A model generated the notes under the pieces. The model had not been told where the DNA came from and did no database searches. It was given only the letters and a program-made list of their open reading frames with translations. This document shows, piece after piece, positions 8,853 through 15,845 of a stretch of DNA of 29,886 bases (position 1 is the first letter of the stretch; every line of letters starts with the position of its first letter). Made by a program: the position numbers and the translations under genes. Origin of the DNA: Rhodospirillaceae bacterium UBA6608 (GTDB lineage: Bacteria > Pseudomonadota > Alphaproteobacteria > Rhodospirillales_A > Casp-alpha2); contig DJHY01000017.1 of assembly GCA_002433335.1 (NCBI GenBank), positions 4,622 to 34,507 of the forward strand. Reading direction: 5' to 3'.

Positions 8853-8933
8853 TACTTGTTCTCCCTTGCGATTTCTGCCGGATTGAAGCCGGGCGCCTCT
8901 CGTCGCGACCAGAAGCCCCCGTTTGGGGTGCTC

Positions 8934-9662
8934 CTAATCCAGATAATCCACGTATTTTTCGATATGGCGGGCCAGGTTCATGGAATGCTCCCGGACCAAC
9001 CGTTCAGCCAATTCGGCGTCTCGTGCTTCGAGCGCCTCGATAATGTGCATGTGGTCGATCACCGACCGCCGCGCGCGATCGCCCTCGGAAATGGTCCGGG
9101 CGCGGATCGAACGCATGTGAATGAACAGATTGTCGGCCATGTCGTGGATCAACTGACAGCCGCTGAGCTTCAGGATCGCCTGATGGAACCGAATGTTCTT
9201 TGACGAATACTCGTCGATCGCCGCCTTGGCCTCTTCGCTCTCGACCTCGGCGAACATCGTCCGCAGTTCGGCGATCGCTTCGTCCGAGGCGACTTCCGTC
9301 GCCAGGCGCGCGGCCATGCTTTCCAGCGCCGCCCAGACGGTGATCATTTCCAGGATCTCTTTCTTCGTCTTGCGGACGATGAAAACCCCTTTGCGCGGAA
9401 CAATGTGGACCAGGCCTTCCTGTTCCAGGCGGGCCAGGGCTTCGCGGATCGGGGTGCGGCTGATTTCCAGCTGTTCGGACAACTTGCGCTCATCCAGGCG
9501 AAGCTCGGCATCCTCGGCGTAGATGTTCATGGAGGTGATCGCCTGCTTCAAGGAATCGTAGATCCGGTCCTTGAGCGAGAAGTTCACATCAATGGGCTGT
9601 ACGACCAGTCCCGGCGCACCCGCGCCATCCGTTTCGGTAATGCTTTCGGCTTCTCTTTCCAT
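8934..9662 (-). CDS. GntR-family transcriptional regulator, FCD subfamily
   Basis: This 242-residue regulator has a winged helix-turn-helix at about residues 30-100, with the GntR signature LSEQLEISRTPIREALARLEQEGLV split across it and the wing PRKGVFIV. A helical FCD ligand-binding domain (about 105-232) carries the expected metal or acid-ligand histidines in FHQAIL, HMHIIEAL and REHSMN. Such proteins usually bind a small organic acid, often with a metal, and repress the adjacent catabolic genes. An unusually long N-terminal tail of about 28 residues precedes the DNA-binding domain. The gene is immediately upstream of oxc in the same direction. A GTATAC-core palindrome lies about 100 bases before its start, and a similar one lies before tctC. 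It probably controls itself, the oxalate genes and the transporter. Oxalate, oxalyl-CoA or formate as effector is inference. Confidence 0.9.
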   Translation of the reverse strand: MEREAESITETDGAGAPGLVVQPIDVNFSLKDRIYDSLKQAITSMNIYAEDAELRLDERKLSEQLEISRTPIREALARLEQEGLVHIVPRKGVFIVRKTKKEILEMITVWAALESMAARLATEVASDEAIAELRTMFAEVESEEAKAAIDEYSSKNIRFHQAILKLSGCQLIHDMADNLFIHMRSIRARTISEGDRARRSVIDHMHIIEALEARDAELAERLVREHSMNLARHIEKYVDYLD

Positions 9663-9761
9663 GACCTCGTCCCGGGAGTTCCCCTATGTTGCATGCGATG
9701 TCGGCTTGGCCCTCCCATAACCCCACCGACGGGATGTTTGAGGGTATAGCGGCTTTCACTG

Positions 9762-9778
9762 TGGTATACAATACACCA
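9762..9778 (-). promoter_or_regulatory. Candidate FCD-GntR operator before gntR-oxc
   Basis: TGGTATACAATACACCA is an imperfect inverted repeat containing TGGTATACAA, with the GTATAC core typical of FCD-GntR operators. It is in the 200-base gap between tctA and gntR, about 100 bases before the gntR start. A near-identical 10-mer (TGGTATACCA) occurs before tctC at 13272-13281 and nowhere else that I noticed. Confidence 0.5.
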
Positions 9779-9824
9779 GGAACCACAAGCCAACTTTTCA
9801 CATCGACCATATTTCTCCCGCGCT

Positions 9825-9855
9825 GCCCGGCGATGCGCGAACCGCATCGCCGGGC
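9825..9855 (-). other. Very strong hairpin after tctA
   Basis: A perfect 13-bp stem (GCCCGGCGATGCG / CGCATCGCCGGGC) with a five-base loop starts 9 bases after the tctA stop codon. No U-tract follows on the minus strand. It probably protects the 3' end of the tct transcript or acts as a partial terminator, separating it from the promoter region of gntR-oxc. Confidence 0.55.
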
Positions 9856-9863
9856 CAGTCGCA

Positions 9864-11384
9864 TTACCCCACAGCGGGCTTTTTGCCCCGCACGTACCGT
9901 TTCCAGACGAACTGGAACGCCGGCAGGAACAGCAGAACCAAGGCGATGATGGTGATCGGTCCGGCGATCGGCCGGTTGAAGAACACCATCACGTCACCGC
10001 CGGAAATCAGCAGCGACTGACGCAGCGCCGGTTCCGCGATGGGCCCCAACACGATCGCCAGGACGGCCGGAGCCACCGGGTAATCGAGCTTGCGCAACAG
10101 ATAACCGCCAACGCCCAGGATCAGCATCAGCCAGACGTCGAACATCCGCTCCGTGGCCGCGAATCCACCGACCATCGACAGCACGAAGATCAACGGCGCC
10201 AGGATCGTGAACGGCGTCCGAAGGAACCACAGGAACAGCGGAATGAAGGCGATGTTGATGATCACGGCGAACAAGTTCGCGGCATAGAGCGACGCGATCA
10301 GGCCCCAGACGAATTCCGTTTCCGTAACGAACAGGCGCGGCCCCGGTTGCAGGCCCCAGATCACCATGCCGCCCAACAGCACCGCCGTGGTCGGCGACCC
10401 CGGGATACCCAGGGTCAACATCGGCAGCATGGAACCGGTCGAGGCTGCGTTGTTGGCGGCTTCCGGCGCGACCACGCCCTCGACCGCGCCCTTGCCGAAT
10501 TTCTCCGGCTCGCGCGAAGTCATCTTGGCGACGCCGTAAGCCATCAGCGAGCCCGGCGTGGCCCCGGCCGCCGGCAGAATGCCGACGAAGAAGCCGAGGA
10601 CAGAGCCCATGAACCAAGCTTTCCAAGTGCCCCAGATGATCTTCAGGTTGTTGAAGACTCGTTCAACGGAGACCGTGACCTTGGTCATCATGTTGTCGCC
10701 GCGGCTGACTTCGATCGTCCACAGCATCTCGCCGATGCCGTAGATGCCGATCGCCAGGACCAGGAAGTTGATCTTGGACTGGAAGCCGATCAGGTCGAAC
10801 AGGACCAGGCGCGGCTCGCCCGAGATAATGTCGAAGCCGATGGCCGACATCACCATCCCGATACAGATCGAGAAGATCGTCTTCGCGATATCATCGCCGG
10901 ACAGACCGACGAAGGTGGCAAAGGCCAAGATCATCAAAGAGAAGATTTCCGGATCGCCGAAATCGAGGGCGACAGAGGCCAGAGGCGGCGCGAACAGCGT
11001 GAACAGGACGATCGAGATCGTGCCCCCCGCGAACGACGCCAGGGCCGCCGCGATCAACGCCTTGTCGGCTTCGCCCTGCATGGCGAGCGGACGCCCGTCG
11101 AAGGTTGTCGCCACCGCCGTCGAGGCCCCGGGAATACCCAGGGTGATCGACGAAATCGCGCCCCCGTACATGGCGCCGTAATACAGCGCCGCCAGGAACA
11201 TGATCGCCGAGGTCGGCGGGACCAGGAAAGTCATGGGCAACAGAATGGCAACGCCGTTCACCGAACCCAGGCCGGGCATGGCGCCGACGAACAGGCCAAC
11301 GACGACACCGAGCACGATCAAGCCGAGGTTAAGGGGCTCGAAGGCGACCAGAAATCCGTCTGACAAAAGACCGAGAAGTTCCAT
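9864..11384 (-). CDS. tctA: Tripartite tricarboxylate-type transporter, large membrane subunit
   Basis: TctA is the large polytopic permease of the tripartite tricarboxylate transporter family and works with a periplasmic receptor (TctC) and a small membrane subunit (TctB). The 506 residues are almost entirely hydrophobic segments, about 11-12 helices. The two family glycine-rich motifs are present: VGAMPGLGSVNGVAILLPMTF near residues 35-57 and GILPAAGATPGSLMAYGVAK in the middle, followed by APEAANNAASTGSMLPMLTLGIPGSPTTA. Both arms are intact, suggesting a functional carrier. It follows tctB by 136 bases that are packed with inverted repeats. The substrate is not readable from sequence. The shared operator with the oxalate genes suggests oxalate or a related di- or tricarboxylate. 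Confidence 0.95.
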   Translation of the reverse strand: MELLGLLSDGFLVAFEPLNLGLIVLGVVVGLFVGAMPGLGSVNGVAILLPMTFLVPPTSAIMFLAALYYGAMYGGAISSITLGIPGASTAVATTFDGRPLAMQGEADKALIAAALASFAGGTISIVLFTLFAPPLASVALDFGDPEIFSLMILAFATFVGLSGDDIAKTIFSICIGMVMSAIGFDIISGEPRLVLFDLIGFQSKINFLVLAIGIYGIGEMLWTIEVSRGDNMMTKVTVSVERVFNNLKIIWGTWKAWFMGSVLGFFVGILPAAGATPGSLMAYGVAKMTSREPEKFGKGAVEGVVAPEAANNAASTGSMLPMLTLGIPGSPTTAVLLGGMVIWGLQPGPRLFVTETEFVWGLIASLYAANLFAVIINIAFIPLFLWFLRTPFTILAPLIFVLSMVGGFAATERMFDVWLMLILGVGGYLLRKLDYPVAPAVLAIVLGPIAEPALRQSLLISGGDVMVFFNRPIAGPITIIALVLLFLPAFQFVWKRYVRGKKPAVG

Positions 11385-11401
11385 GGTTCTTTACTTTGTT
11401 T

Positions 11402-11519
11402 CCCCGGACGGGGCCGATCTATCGTCGGCTCTCCCGTCTTGTTTCGTGGTTTCTGGTCTTTTGTAGACCAGAGATTTTTCCGCTCTCGTCCCTATCGTCG
11501 GGACGCCCGAAATTTCGGG
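11402..11519 (-). other. Inverted-repeat-rich tctB-tctA intercistronic region
   Basis: Four inverted repeats lie in the 136-base gap: CCCC/GGGG (11402-11413), TCTGGTCT/AGACCAGA (11452-11472), CGTCCC/GGGACG (11487-11505) and the perfect palindrome CCCGAAATTTCGGG (11506-11519). None is followed by a U-tract on the coding strand. A stabilising or attenuating role between tctB and tctA is inferred. Confidence 0.5.
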
Positions 11520-11520
11520 A

Positions 11521-12018
11521 TTACAGGAAGTAGTCGTAGAGCGGGATGTACAGGGGGTCCATCAACCCCGTCGGCAGGAATTTGCGCAAGGCGATGTCGA
11601 AGAACAGGAAGGTGACGACCGGCGTGGGCACGGCAATGCCCAGGGTAACCTTCCATGAATGACCGCCCAGGAAGCGGATGTAGTAGATCAGGAAGACCGC
11701 GGCCGCGAGGTGCATGCCGATGATTTCGACCAACCCGATCATGACCGCGATACCGCCGCCGACCAGAATGAACATTTTCATGCCGTAGGCGTCCAGATAG
11801 GGATCTTCCGATTTGGACGGCGGGCTTGTCCGCCGGAACCAGTTGATCGCGATCCAAACCGTGGAGCCGAACATGAATGCCGCCAGCCAGAAGGGCCAGA
11901 AGCCGCCGCCGGGTCCCTCGCCGGGAATCCAGCCAATGGGCAATTCGGCACTCTTGACCATGAGGTAGATAGAGAGGACCGCCATCAAGACAGCCGTAAT
12001 GATTTCAGCGCGACGCAT
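11521..12018 (-). CDS. tctB: Tripartite tricarboxylate-type transporter, small membrane subunit
   Basis: This 165-residue protein matches TctB in size and layout, with about four transmembrane helices. Helix 1 is at about residues 5-24, followed by the periplasmic loop LPIGWIPGEGPGGGFWPFW, which is a typical TctB feature. Further hydrophobic segments are at roughly 41-60, 80-105 and 115-150. TctB assists TctA; its exact role is poorly defined in the family. The start has GGGGAGG upstream. It is 46 bases after tctC and in the usual receptor-TctB-TctA order. Sequence conservation in TctB is low in general, so the call rests on topology, the loop motif and position. Confidence 0.9.
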   Translation of the reverse strand: MRRAEIITAVLMAVLSIYLMVKSAELPIGWIPGEGPGGGFWPFWLAAFMFGSTVWIAINWFRRTSPPSKSEDPYLDAYGMKMFILVGGGIAVMIGLVEIIGMHLAAAVFLIYYIRFLGGHSWKVTLGIAVPTPVVTFLFFDIALRKFLPTGLMDPLYIPLYDYFL

Positions 12019-12064
12019 GATGACGGTACCTCCCCATTTATCGCTTCAATTGACCTAGACGGAC

Positions 12065-13054
12065 TTAGCCTTTGATGGCACCCATCTTGACGAGCATCTT
12101 GCGATGCACTTCGTTTTCACGCTTCCAGTAGTCGACAAGCGCGTCGCCCTGAAGCAGGTCGCCTTGCAGGCTCTTCTTCTTGATGTAGGTCTGCCATTCG
12201 GCGGTGTCGTAGACCTTCTTGAAGACGCCTTGGTAGAAGGCGAGCGCGTCCTTGCTCATGCCCGGCGCGCCGACGACGGAGCGCTGCATGTAGTAGACGA
12301 AGTCCTGACCCAGTTCCTTGAAGGTCGGAACCTCCTTGAACATCGGCAGGCGCTTGTCCGTGAACGACGCCAGCGGCACGACCGTGCCGGCTTCGTAGAA
12401 GCCCAGGGCTTCGGACGGGTTGTTCACCGTGGAGTTGGCGTGCTTACCGGCCAACTGCTTGGCGACCTTACCGCCGCCCTTGTACGGGACGTACTTCATA
12501 TTCAGGCCGTAGGCGGCATTCAGGAAGTCAGCCAGCAGGTTGTCTTCCGAAGCCTTACCGGTACCGGCCATGATCCACTTGTTGCCATCGGCCTTGGCGG
12601 CCTTGACGAACTCGTCGACGGTCTTGATACCGGCGTCCTTGTGGACCCACAGCAGGAAGGTGTCTTCGGCCATGCGCGCGATCGGCGCAAAGGTCATCGG
12701 ATCGACCTCAAGGCGCGGCTGACGCATCGGCGTGGTGTAGAAGCTGTTCAGCGTGACCATGATGGCATGGTCAGGGTCCTTGTGATTCTTCATGTACACA
12801 AGGGCTTCAGCACCGGAACCACCGGGCTTGTTGATCGGCGTCACCGGCTTCGGCGACAGTTTGTGCTTTTCGATGATGGACTGGATCAGACGGGCCAGTT
12901 TGTCGGCACCGCCGCCTTTACCCGCCATCACGACGAATTGGATCGGCTTCACCGGTTCCCACGCCAGCGCGGCTTTACCCGCGACGGTGGTGAATCCGGA
13001 AGCCAGGCCAACGGCAACGCCGATGCCCAGCATCTTCTTGGCAAAAGTCTTCAT
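12065..13054 (-). CDS. tctC: Tripartite tricarboxylate-type transporter, periplasmic receptor
   Basis: This is a Bug/TctC-type solute receptor of 329 residues, exported to the periplasm. I chose the start at 13054 (MKTFAKKMLG) because GGGAGG sits 7 bases upstream and it gives a clean signal peptide, with positive residues, then IGVAVGLASGF, and a likely cut after GKAALA near residue 30. An upstream in-frame ATG at 13081 lacks these features. The mature domain starts EPVKPIQFVVMAGKGGGADKLAR, matching the family ligand loop after strand 1, and continues with INKPGGSGAEALVYM and VPYKGGGKVAKQLAG, both diagnostic. Family receptors bind carboxylates through carboxylate-pinning loops. The ligand here is unknown, with oxalate favoured by context. 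A promoter and operator candidate lies about 220 bases upstream. Confidence 0.94.
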   Translation of the reverse strand: MKTFAKKMLGIGVAVGLASGFTTVAGKAALAWEPVKPIQFVVMAGKGGGADKLARLIQSIIEKHKLSPKPVTPINKPGGSGAEALVYMKNHKDPDHAIMVTLNSFYTTPMRQPRLEVDPMTFAPIARMAEDTFLLWVHKDAGIKTVDEFVKAAKADGNKWIMAGTGKASEDNLLADFLNAAYGLNMKYVPYKGGGKVAKQLAGKHANSTVNNPSEALGFYEAGTVVPLASFTDKRLPMFKEVPTFKELGQDFVYYMQRSVVGAPGMSKDALAFYQGVFKKVYDTAEWQTYIKKKSLQGDLLQGDALVDYWKRENEVHRKMLVKMGAIKG

Positions 13055-13271
13055 GGGTGGCCTCCCAGTTGTTGAAAGCACCTACACGCAATCGGCATCG
13101 GCAGACGCCGAAGACGGTGGGCGGTTAAATGCCCGGTCCTTTCGCCAATTATTGTTTTTGCGGCGTCCGGATCGGACGGTCCTGTCAGTTCACTTGGTCA
13201 GTGTCTTTGCAAACACTGTGTCTTCCCAAACATATGGTCTACATGCCCGGCTCTTTGAGCTCTTTGGCATT

Positions 13272-13281
13272 TGGTATACCA
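13272..13281 (-). promoter_or_regulatory. Candidate FCD-GntR operator before tctC
   Basis: TGGTATACCA is a perfect 10-bp palindrome. It lies just downstream of the promoter-like boxes at 13290-13318, where the transcript would begin. It shares TGGTATAC and the final A with the site before gntR (9762-9771). This supports common control of transporter and oxalate genes. Confidence 0.5.
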
Positions 13282-13289
13282 CGACGAAA

Positions 13290-13318
13290 ATAAGATCATT
13301 CTGATGAAGAAAGATCAA
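13290..13318 (-). promoter_or_regulatory. Possible promoter for tctCBA
   Basis: On the minus strand, TTGATC (13313-13318) and TCTTAT (13290-13295) are 17 bases apart, each matching four of six consensus positions. The palindrome at 13272-13281 would overlap the start of the transcript, which is where a repressor would be expected to act. Confidence 0.35.
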
Positions 13319-13466
13319 CGGTTTTTTTTCGTCATCCTGGGGACAACAAAGCCCGTGAACGTCGCGTCAGCCTTGTTTCCATCCCTGTCTGCGCATGGAA
13401 ATTTCGACCTTTTTCAATTGGACACTATTCCGACCCGCCAGATCAAGAGGTTGAAAATCAACCATG

Positions 13467-13484
13467 AAAAACCGCTTTCGCGGC
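13467..13484 (-). terminator. Possible short intrinsic terminator of the phn operon
   Basis: On the minus strand a CCGC-GAAA-GCGG hairpin (13472-13483) is followed directly by TTTTT (13467-13471). The stem is only 4 bp, though the GAAA loop is stabilising. It lies about 140 bases after the DUF1045 stop codon. Confidence 0.4.
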
Positions 13485-13624
13485 AGGTTCGAAATGGCGC
13501 GTCAAACCGGTCGGGTTTTTCCTCCACACGCTTTTCGGAATGCCCCTGAAGTCCTCGAATTTTTCTGATTGCTTCGGCTGCCCGACCGCACGCCCCCGTC
13601 ATCAAGAAACGGAATCCAGCCCGC

Positions 13625-14344
13625 TCAAGACGCTGAAAACAGATACCGCCGCAGCAACTCGAACGGCGCACCCGGCTCCGCCTCACGGAATAGGGCGACG
13701 CCGCCGACGGTCAACGGCGACGATGCCACCGGCTTGAAAATAGCGTCCAACACAGCCTGAAAGCGCAGGGCGATGTCGTCGTCCAAACGATCCGTCAGCG
13801 TCATGTGAAAACGGAAATCTTCCATCACATATGGATAGCCCCAGGTTTCCAAATGCGCGTCCTGGCGCGGCGTCAGGTCACGAGCCCGTCGCCGCAGCAA
13901 CTCCGCCGCGCTGGGTGGGCGGCGGAACGCGTCGAACACCCGCACGCAGGTCGCCGCCAGATCATCCAATTCCGAGCTCTCATCGGCAGGGCATAAAGCC
14001 AGAAAACCATCCAAGCTGCGGACGGCAAGCGGCGGCACGACGAACGGCCTGCGGCCGGCGGCAAATCGGGCCAAGGCCCCATCCAGGTCGGCCAGGTCGC
14101 GCCCCTCGGCCAGGGCGAACGGCGGCTTGAGGGTCGCATGAAAGCCGTAACGCCGCGCCTCTGCCGTGGCCGCGAACCAAATATCCTCGGACAACCCCGC
14201 CAGGGCGATATCGGGCGGCGGCGGCAACAGGCCGCCTTGCGGGCGGGCCGGGTCACGGCCCAACCAGTGACAGCCCAAACGCCACAAGGACGATTTCGGG
14301 TCCGGCGTGAAATAAATCCCGTAGCGTTCCTGGACGGCGGTCAT
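13625..14344 (-). CDS. Phosphonate-operon DUF1045 protein, 2H phosphoesterase superfamily
   Basis: This 239-residue protein belongs to the DUF1045 family seen in many C-P lyase operons. It shows the two HxT motifs that define 2H phosphoesterases: HAT at residues 69-71 in GFHATLKPPF and HMT at 180-182 in FRFHMTLTDRL. Both are intact, so a cyclic-phosphate or phosphodiester hydrolase activity is plausible. It starts one base after the phnL stop codon and ends the phnGHIJKL operon. In the C-P lyase pathway a cyclic ribose phosphate made by PhnJ must be opened, normally by the unrelated PhnP, which is not found in this window. A replacement role is therefore possible, but inferred. The alternative is an accessory role in ribose-phosphate recycling. 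Confidence 0.88.
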   Translation of the reverse strand: MTAVQERYGIYFTPDPKSSLWRLGCHWLGRDPARPQGGLLPPPPDIALAGLSEDIWFAATAEARRYGFHATLKPPFALAEGRDLADLDGALARFAAGRRPFVVPPLAVRSLDGFLALCPADESSELDDLAATCVRVFDAFRRPPSAAELLRRRARDLTPRQDAHLETWGYPYVMEDFRFHMTLTDRLDDDIALRFQAVLDAIFKPVASSPLTVGGVALFREAEPGAPFELLRRYLFSAS

Positions 14345-14345
14345 A

Positions 14346-15059
14346 TCAGGCGGCCATGCCCGCGTCGGCCAGGTTCACCACCCGGGTCGCCGCCGCGTCA
14401 CGCACCAGGGCGTCGTGAAAGATGCCGACCACAGCAGCCCCCCGCGCAACCGCCCGGCCGATCTCATCGACCACCACATCGCGGTTGGCCTTATCCAGCG
14501 ATGCCGTCGGCTCATCGACCAGCAGGATCGGGTATTCGACGATGAACCCCCGCGCCAGGTTCACGCGCTGTTGCTCGCCGCCAGAAAACGTCGCGGGCGC
14601 CAGATGCCACAACCGCTCGGGAATGTTGAAGCGCGCCAACATCTCGCCCGCCCGGCGCTCGGCGGCGGCCGCCGTCTCGCCCAGGGCGCGCAGCGGCTCG
14701 GCCACGACCTGCAACGCCGGGACGCGCGGAATGACGCGTAGGAACTGGCTGACGTAACCCATGGTGTGGCGGCGCAAATCGAGAATTTCATGGGGCTTGG
14801 CGCGGGCGATATCCGTCACCTGTCCGTCGTGGCGAACCAGGATGCGCCCCTGTGGGCATAGGTAGTTGCCGTAGATCAGCCGGATCAGCGAGCTTTTACC
14901 CGTGCCCGACGGCCCATGCAGGGCCACGCATTCCCCGGCGAAGACATCCAACGAGACGTCGCGAAAGACCTCCAATTCAACCCCGCCCTGGTTATGCAGG
15001 ATGAAGGATTTGGAGACGTTCTCCAGGCGGATCACCGCTTCTCGATTGTCATTCGTCAT
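14346..15059 (-). CDS. phnL: C-P lyase ATP-binding protein PhnL
   Basis: PhnL is an ABC-type ATPase that associates with the C-P lyase complex, not with a membrane transporter, and is needed for phosphonate breakdown in vivo. The 237 residues contain Walker A GPSGTGKSS (about 49-57), a Q-loop region GYVSQFLRVIPRV, the signature FSGGEQQR, and Walker B ILLVDEPTASLD. The switch histidine is in GIFHD. The extra positively charged stretch and the YGNYLCPQG segment are typical of PhnL. The start has AAGGATG upstream. The gene follows phnK by 12 bases and touches the DUF1045 gene. All ATPase motifs are intact. Confidence 0.95.
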   Translation of the reverse strand: MTNDNREAVIRLENVSKSFILHNQGGVELEVFRDVSLDVFAGECVALHGPSGTGKSSLIRLIYGNYLCPQGRILVRHDGQVTDIARAKPHEILDLRRHTMGYVSQFLRVIPRVPALQVVAEPLRALGETAAAAERRAGEMLARFNIPERLWHLAPATFSGGEQQRVNLARGFIVEYPILLVDEPTASLDKANRDVVVDEIGRAVARGAAVVGIFHDALVRDAAATRVVNLADAGMAA

Positions 15060-15071
15060 CTGGGAACATCC

Positions 15072-15845
15072 TTACGTCTGCAACACGGACGAGACCAGCA
15101 ACTGGGTATAGGCATGCTGCGGGTCGTCCAGCACCTGATCGGTCAGGCCTTGTTCCACGACCTCTCCCCGTCGCATGACCATCAGGCGATGGGACAACAA
15201 CCGGGCCACCGCCAGATCGTGGGTCACGATGATCGCAGACAGGCCCAGGTCGTTGGTCAGGCCGCGCAGCAGGTCCAGCAGGCGGGCCTGAACCGACACG
15301 TCCAAGCCACCTGTCGGTTCGTCCATGAACACCAGACGCGGAGCCGAGACCAGATTACGCGCGATCTGCACGCGCTGCTGCATCCCGCCGGAAAACTGCG
15401 TCGGCAGGTCGTCGATCCGCTCCAAGTCCATTTCGACCCGACCCAGCCAATCAGTCACCCGGGCGCGGATGTCGCCATAGTGGCGGTTGCCGACGGCCAT
15501 CAGGCGTTCGCCCACGTTGGCCCCGGCGCTGACGCCCATGCGCAGGCCGTCGCGCGGATTCTGATGAACGAAGCCCCAATCGGTGCGCATCAGCATCCGG
15601 CGTTCAGCCTCGGTCATGGCGTAGACATCGGCCTCGCCGCCGATCGCCCGCCGATAGGTCAGACTGCCCTGCCCCGGCACGATTGCCGTCGACAGACATT
15701 TCAACAGCGTCGTCTTGCCCGAACCGCTTTCCCCGACCACGCCCAACACCTCGCCGGGCCACAGGTCGAACGAAACGTCGCGGCAACCGATCCGCCCACC
15801 ATAGGAATGAGAAATTCCCCGAGCGCTGAGCAAAGGTACGTCCAT
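15072..15845 (-). CDS. phnK: C-P lyase ATP-binding protein PhnK
   Basis: PhnK is an ABC-type ATPase that docks on the PhnGHIJ core. I place the start at 15845 (MDVPLLSARG), giving 257 residues, because its ATG overlaps the phnJ stop codon by one base (TGATG) and matches the family N-terminus. A longer frame upstream only reads through phnJ. Motifs are Walker A GESGSGKTT, the Q-loop in WGFVHQNPRDGLRMGVSAG, signature FSGGMQQRVQIARN, Walker B LVFMDEPTGGLDVSVQA and switch histidine in IIVTHD. The HQNPRDGLR segment is characteristic of PhnK. Coupled translation with phnJ suggests matched amounts. Confidence 0.95.
   Translation of the reverse strand: MDVPLLSARGISHSYGGRIGCRDVSFDLWPGEVLGVVGESGSGKTTLLKCLSTAIVPGQGSLTYRRAIGGEADVYAMTEAERRMLMRTDWGFVHQNPRDGLRMGVSAGANVGERLMAVGNRHYGDIRARVTDWLGRVEMDLERIDDLPTQFSGGMQQRVQIARNLVSAPRLVFMDEPTGGLDVSVQARLLDLLRGLTNDLGLSAIIVTHDLAVARLLSHRLMVMRRGEVVEQGLTDQVLDDPQHAYTQLLVSSVLQT

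Larger units (their letters stand above)
13055..13624. other. 570-base gap between tctC and the end of the phn operon
   Basis: No convincing gene is visible. From left to right it holds the probable tctC leader with a small hairpin (CAGTGT/ACACTG, 13199-13218), a GTATAC palindrome (13272-13281), a promoter-like pair (13290-13318), and a candidate terminator for the phn operon (13467-13484). The stretch is visibly less GC-rich than its neighbours, with several A and T runs. A 92-codon frame at 13271-13549 on the plus strand has no recognisable features. Confidence 0.6.

Noticed and set aside
8914..8932. Small hairpin between gntR and oxc as a terminator
   Set aside because: The stem is short with a bulged base and no T-run follows. 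gntR and oxc are more likely co-transcribed.
7134..9203. 689-codon plus-strand frame opposite oxc and the regulator
   Set aside because: Antisense to oxc and part of gntR, with low-complexity shadow composition. The conserved ThDP motifs are on the other strand.
13271..13549. Possible 92-codon gene in the tctC-phn gap
   Set aside because: No ribosome site of note, no recognisable motif, and it overlaps the candidate operator and promoter of tctC.
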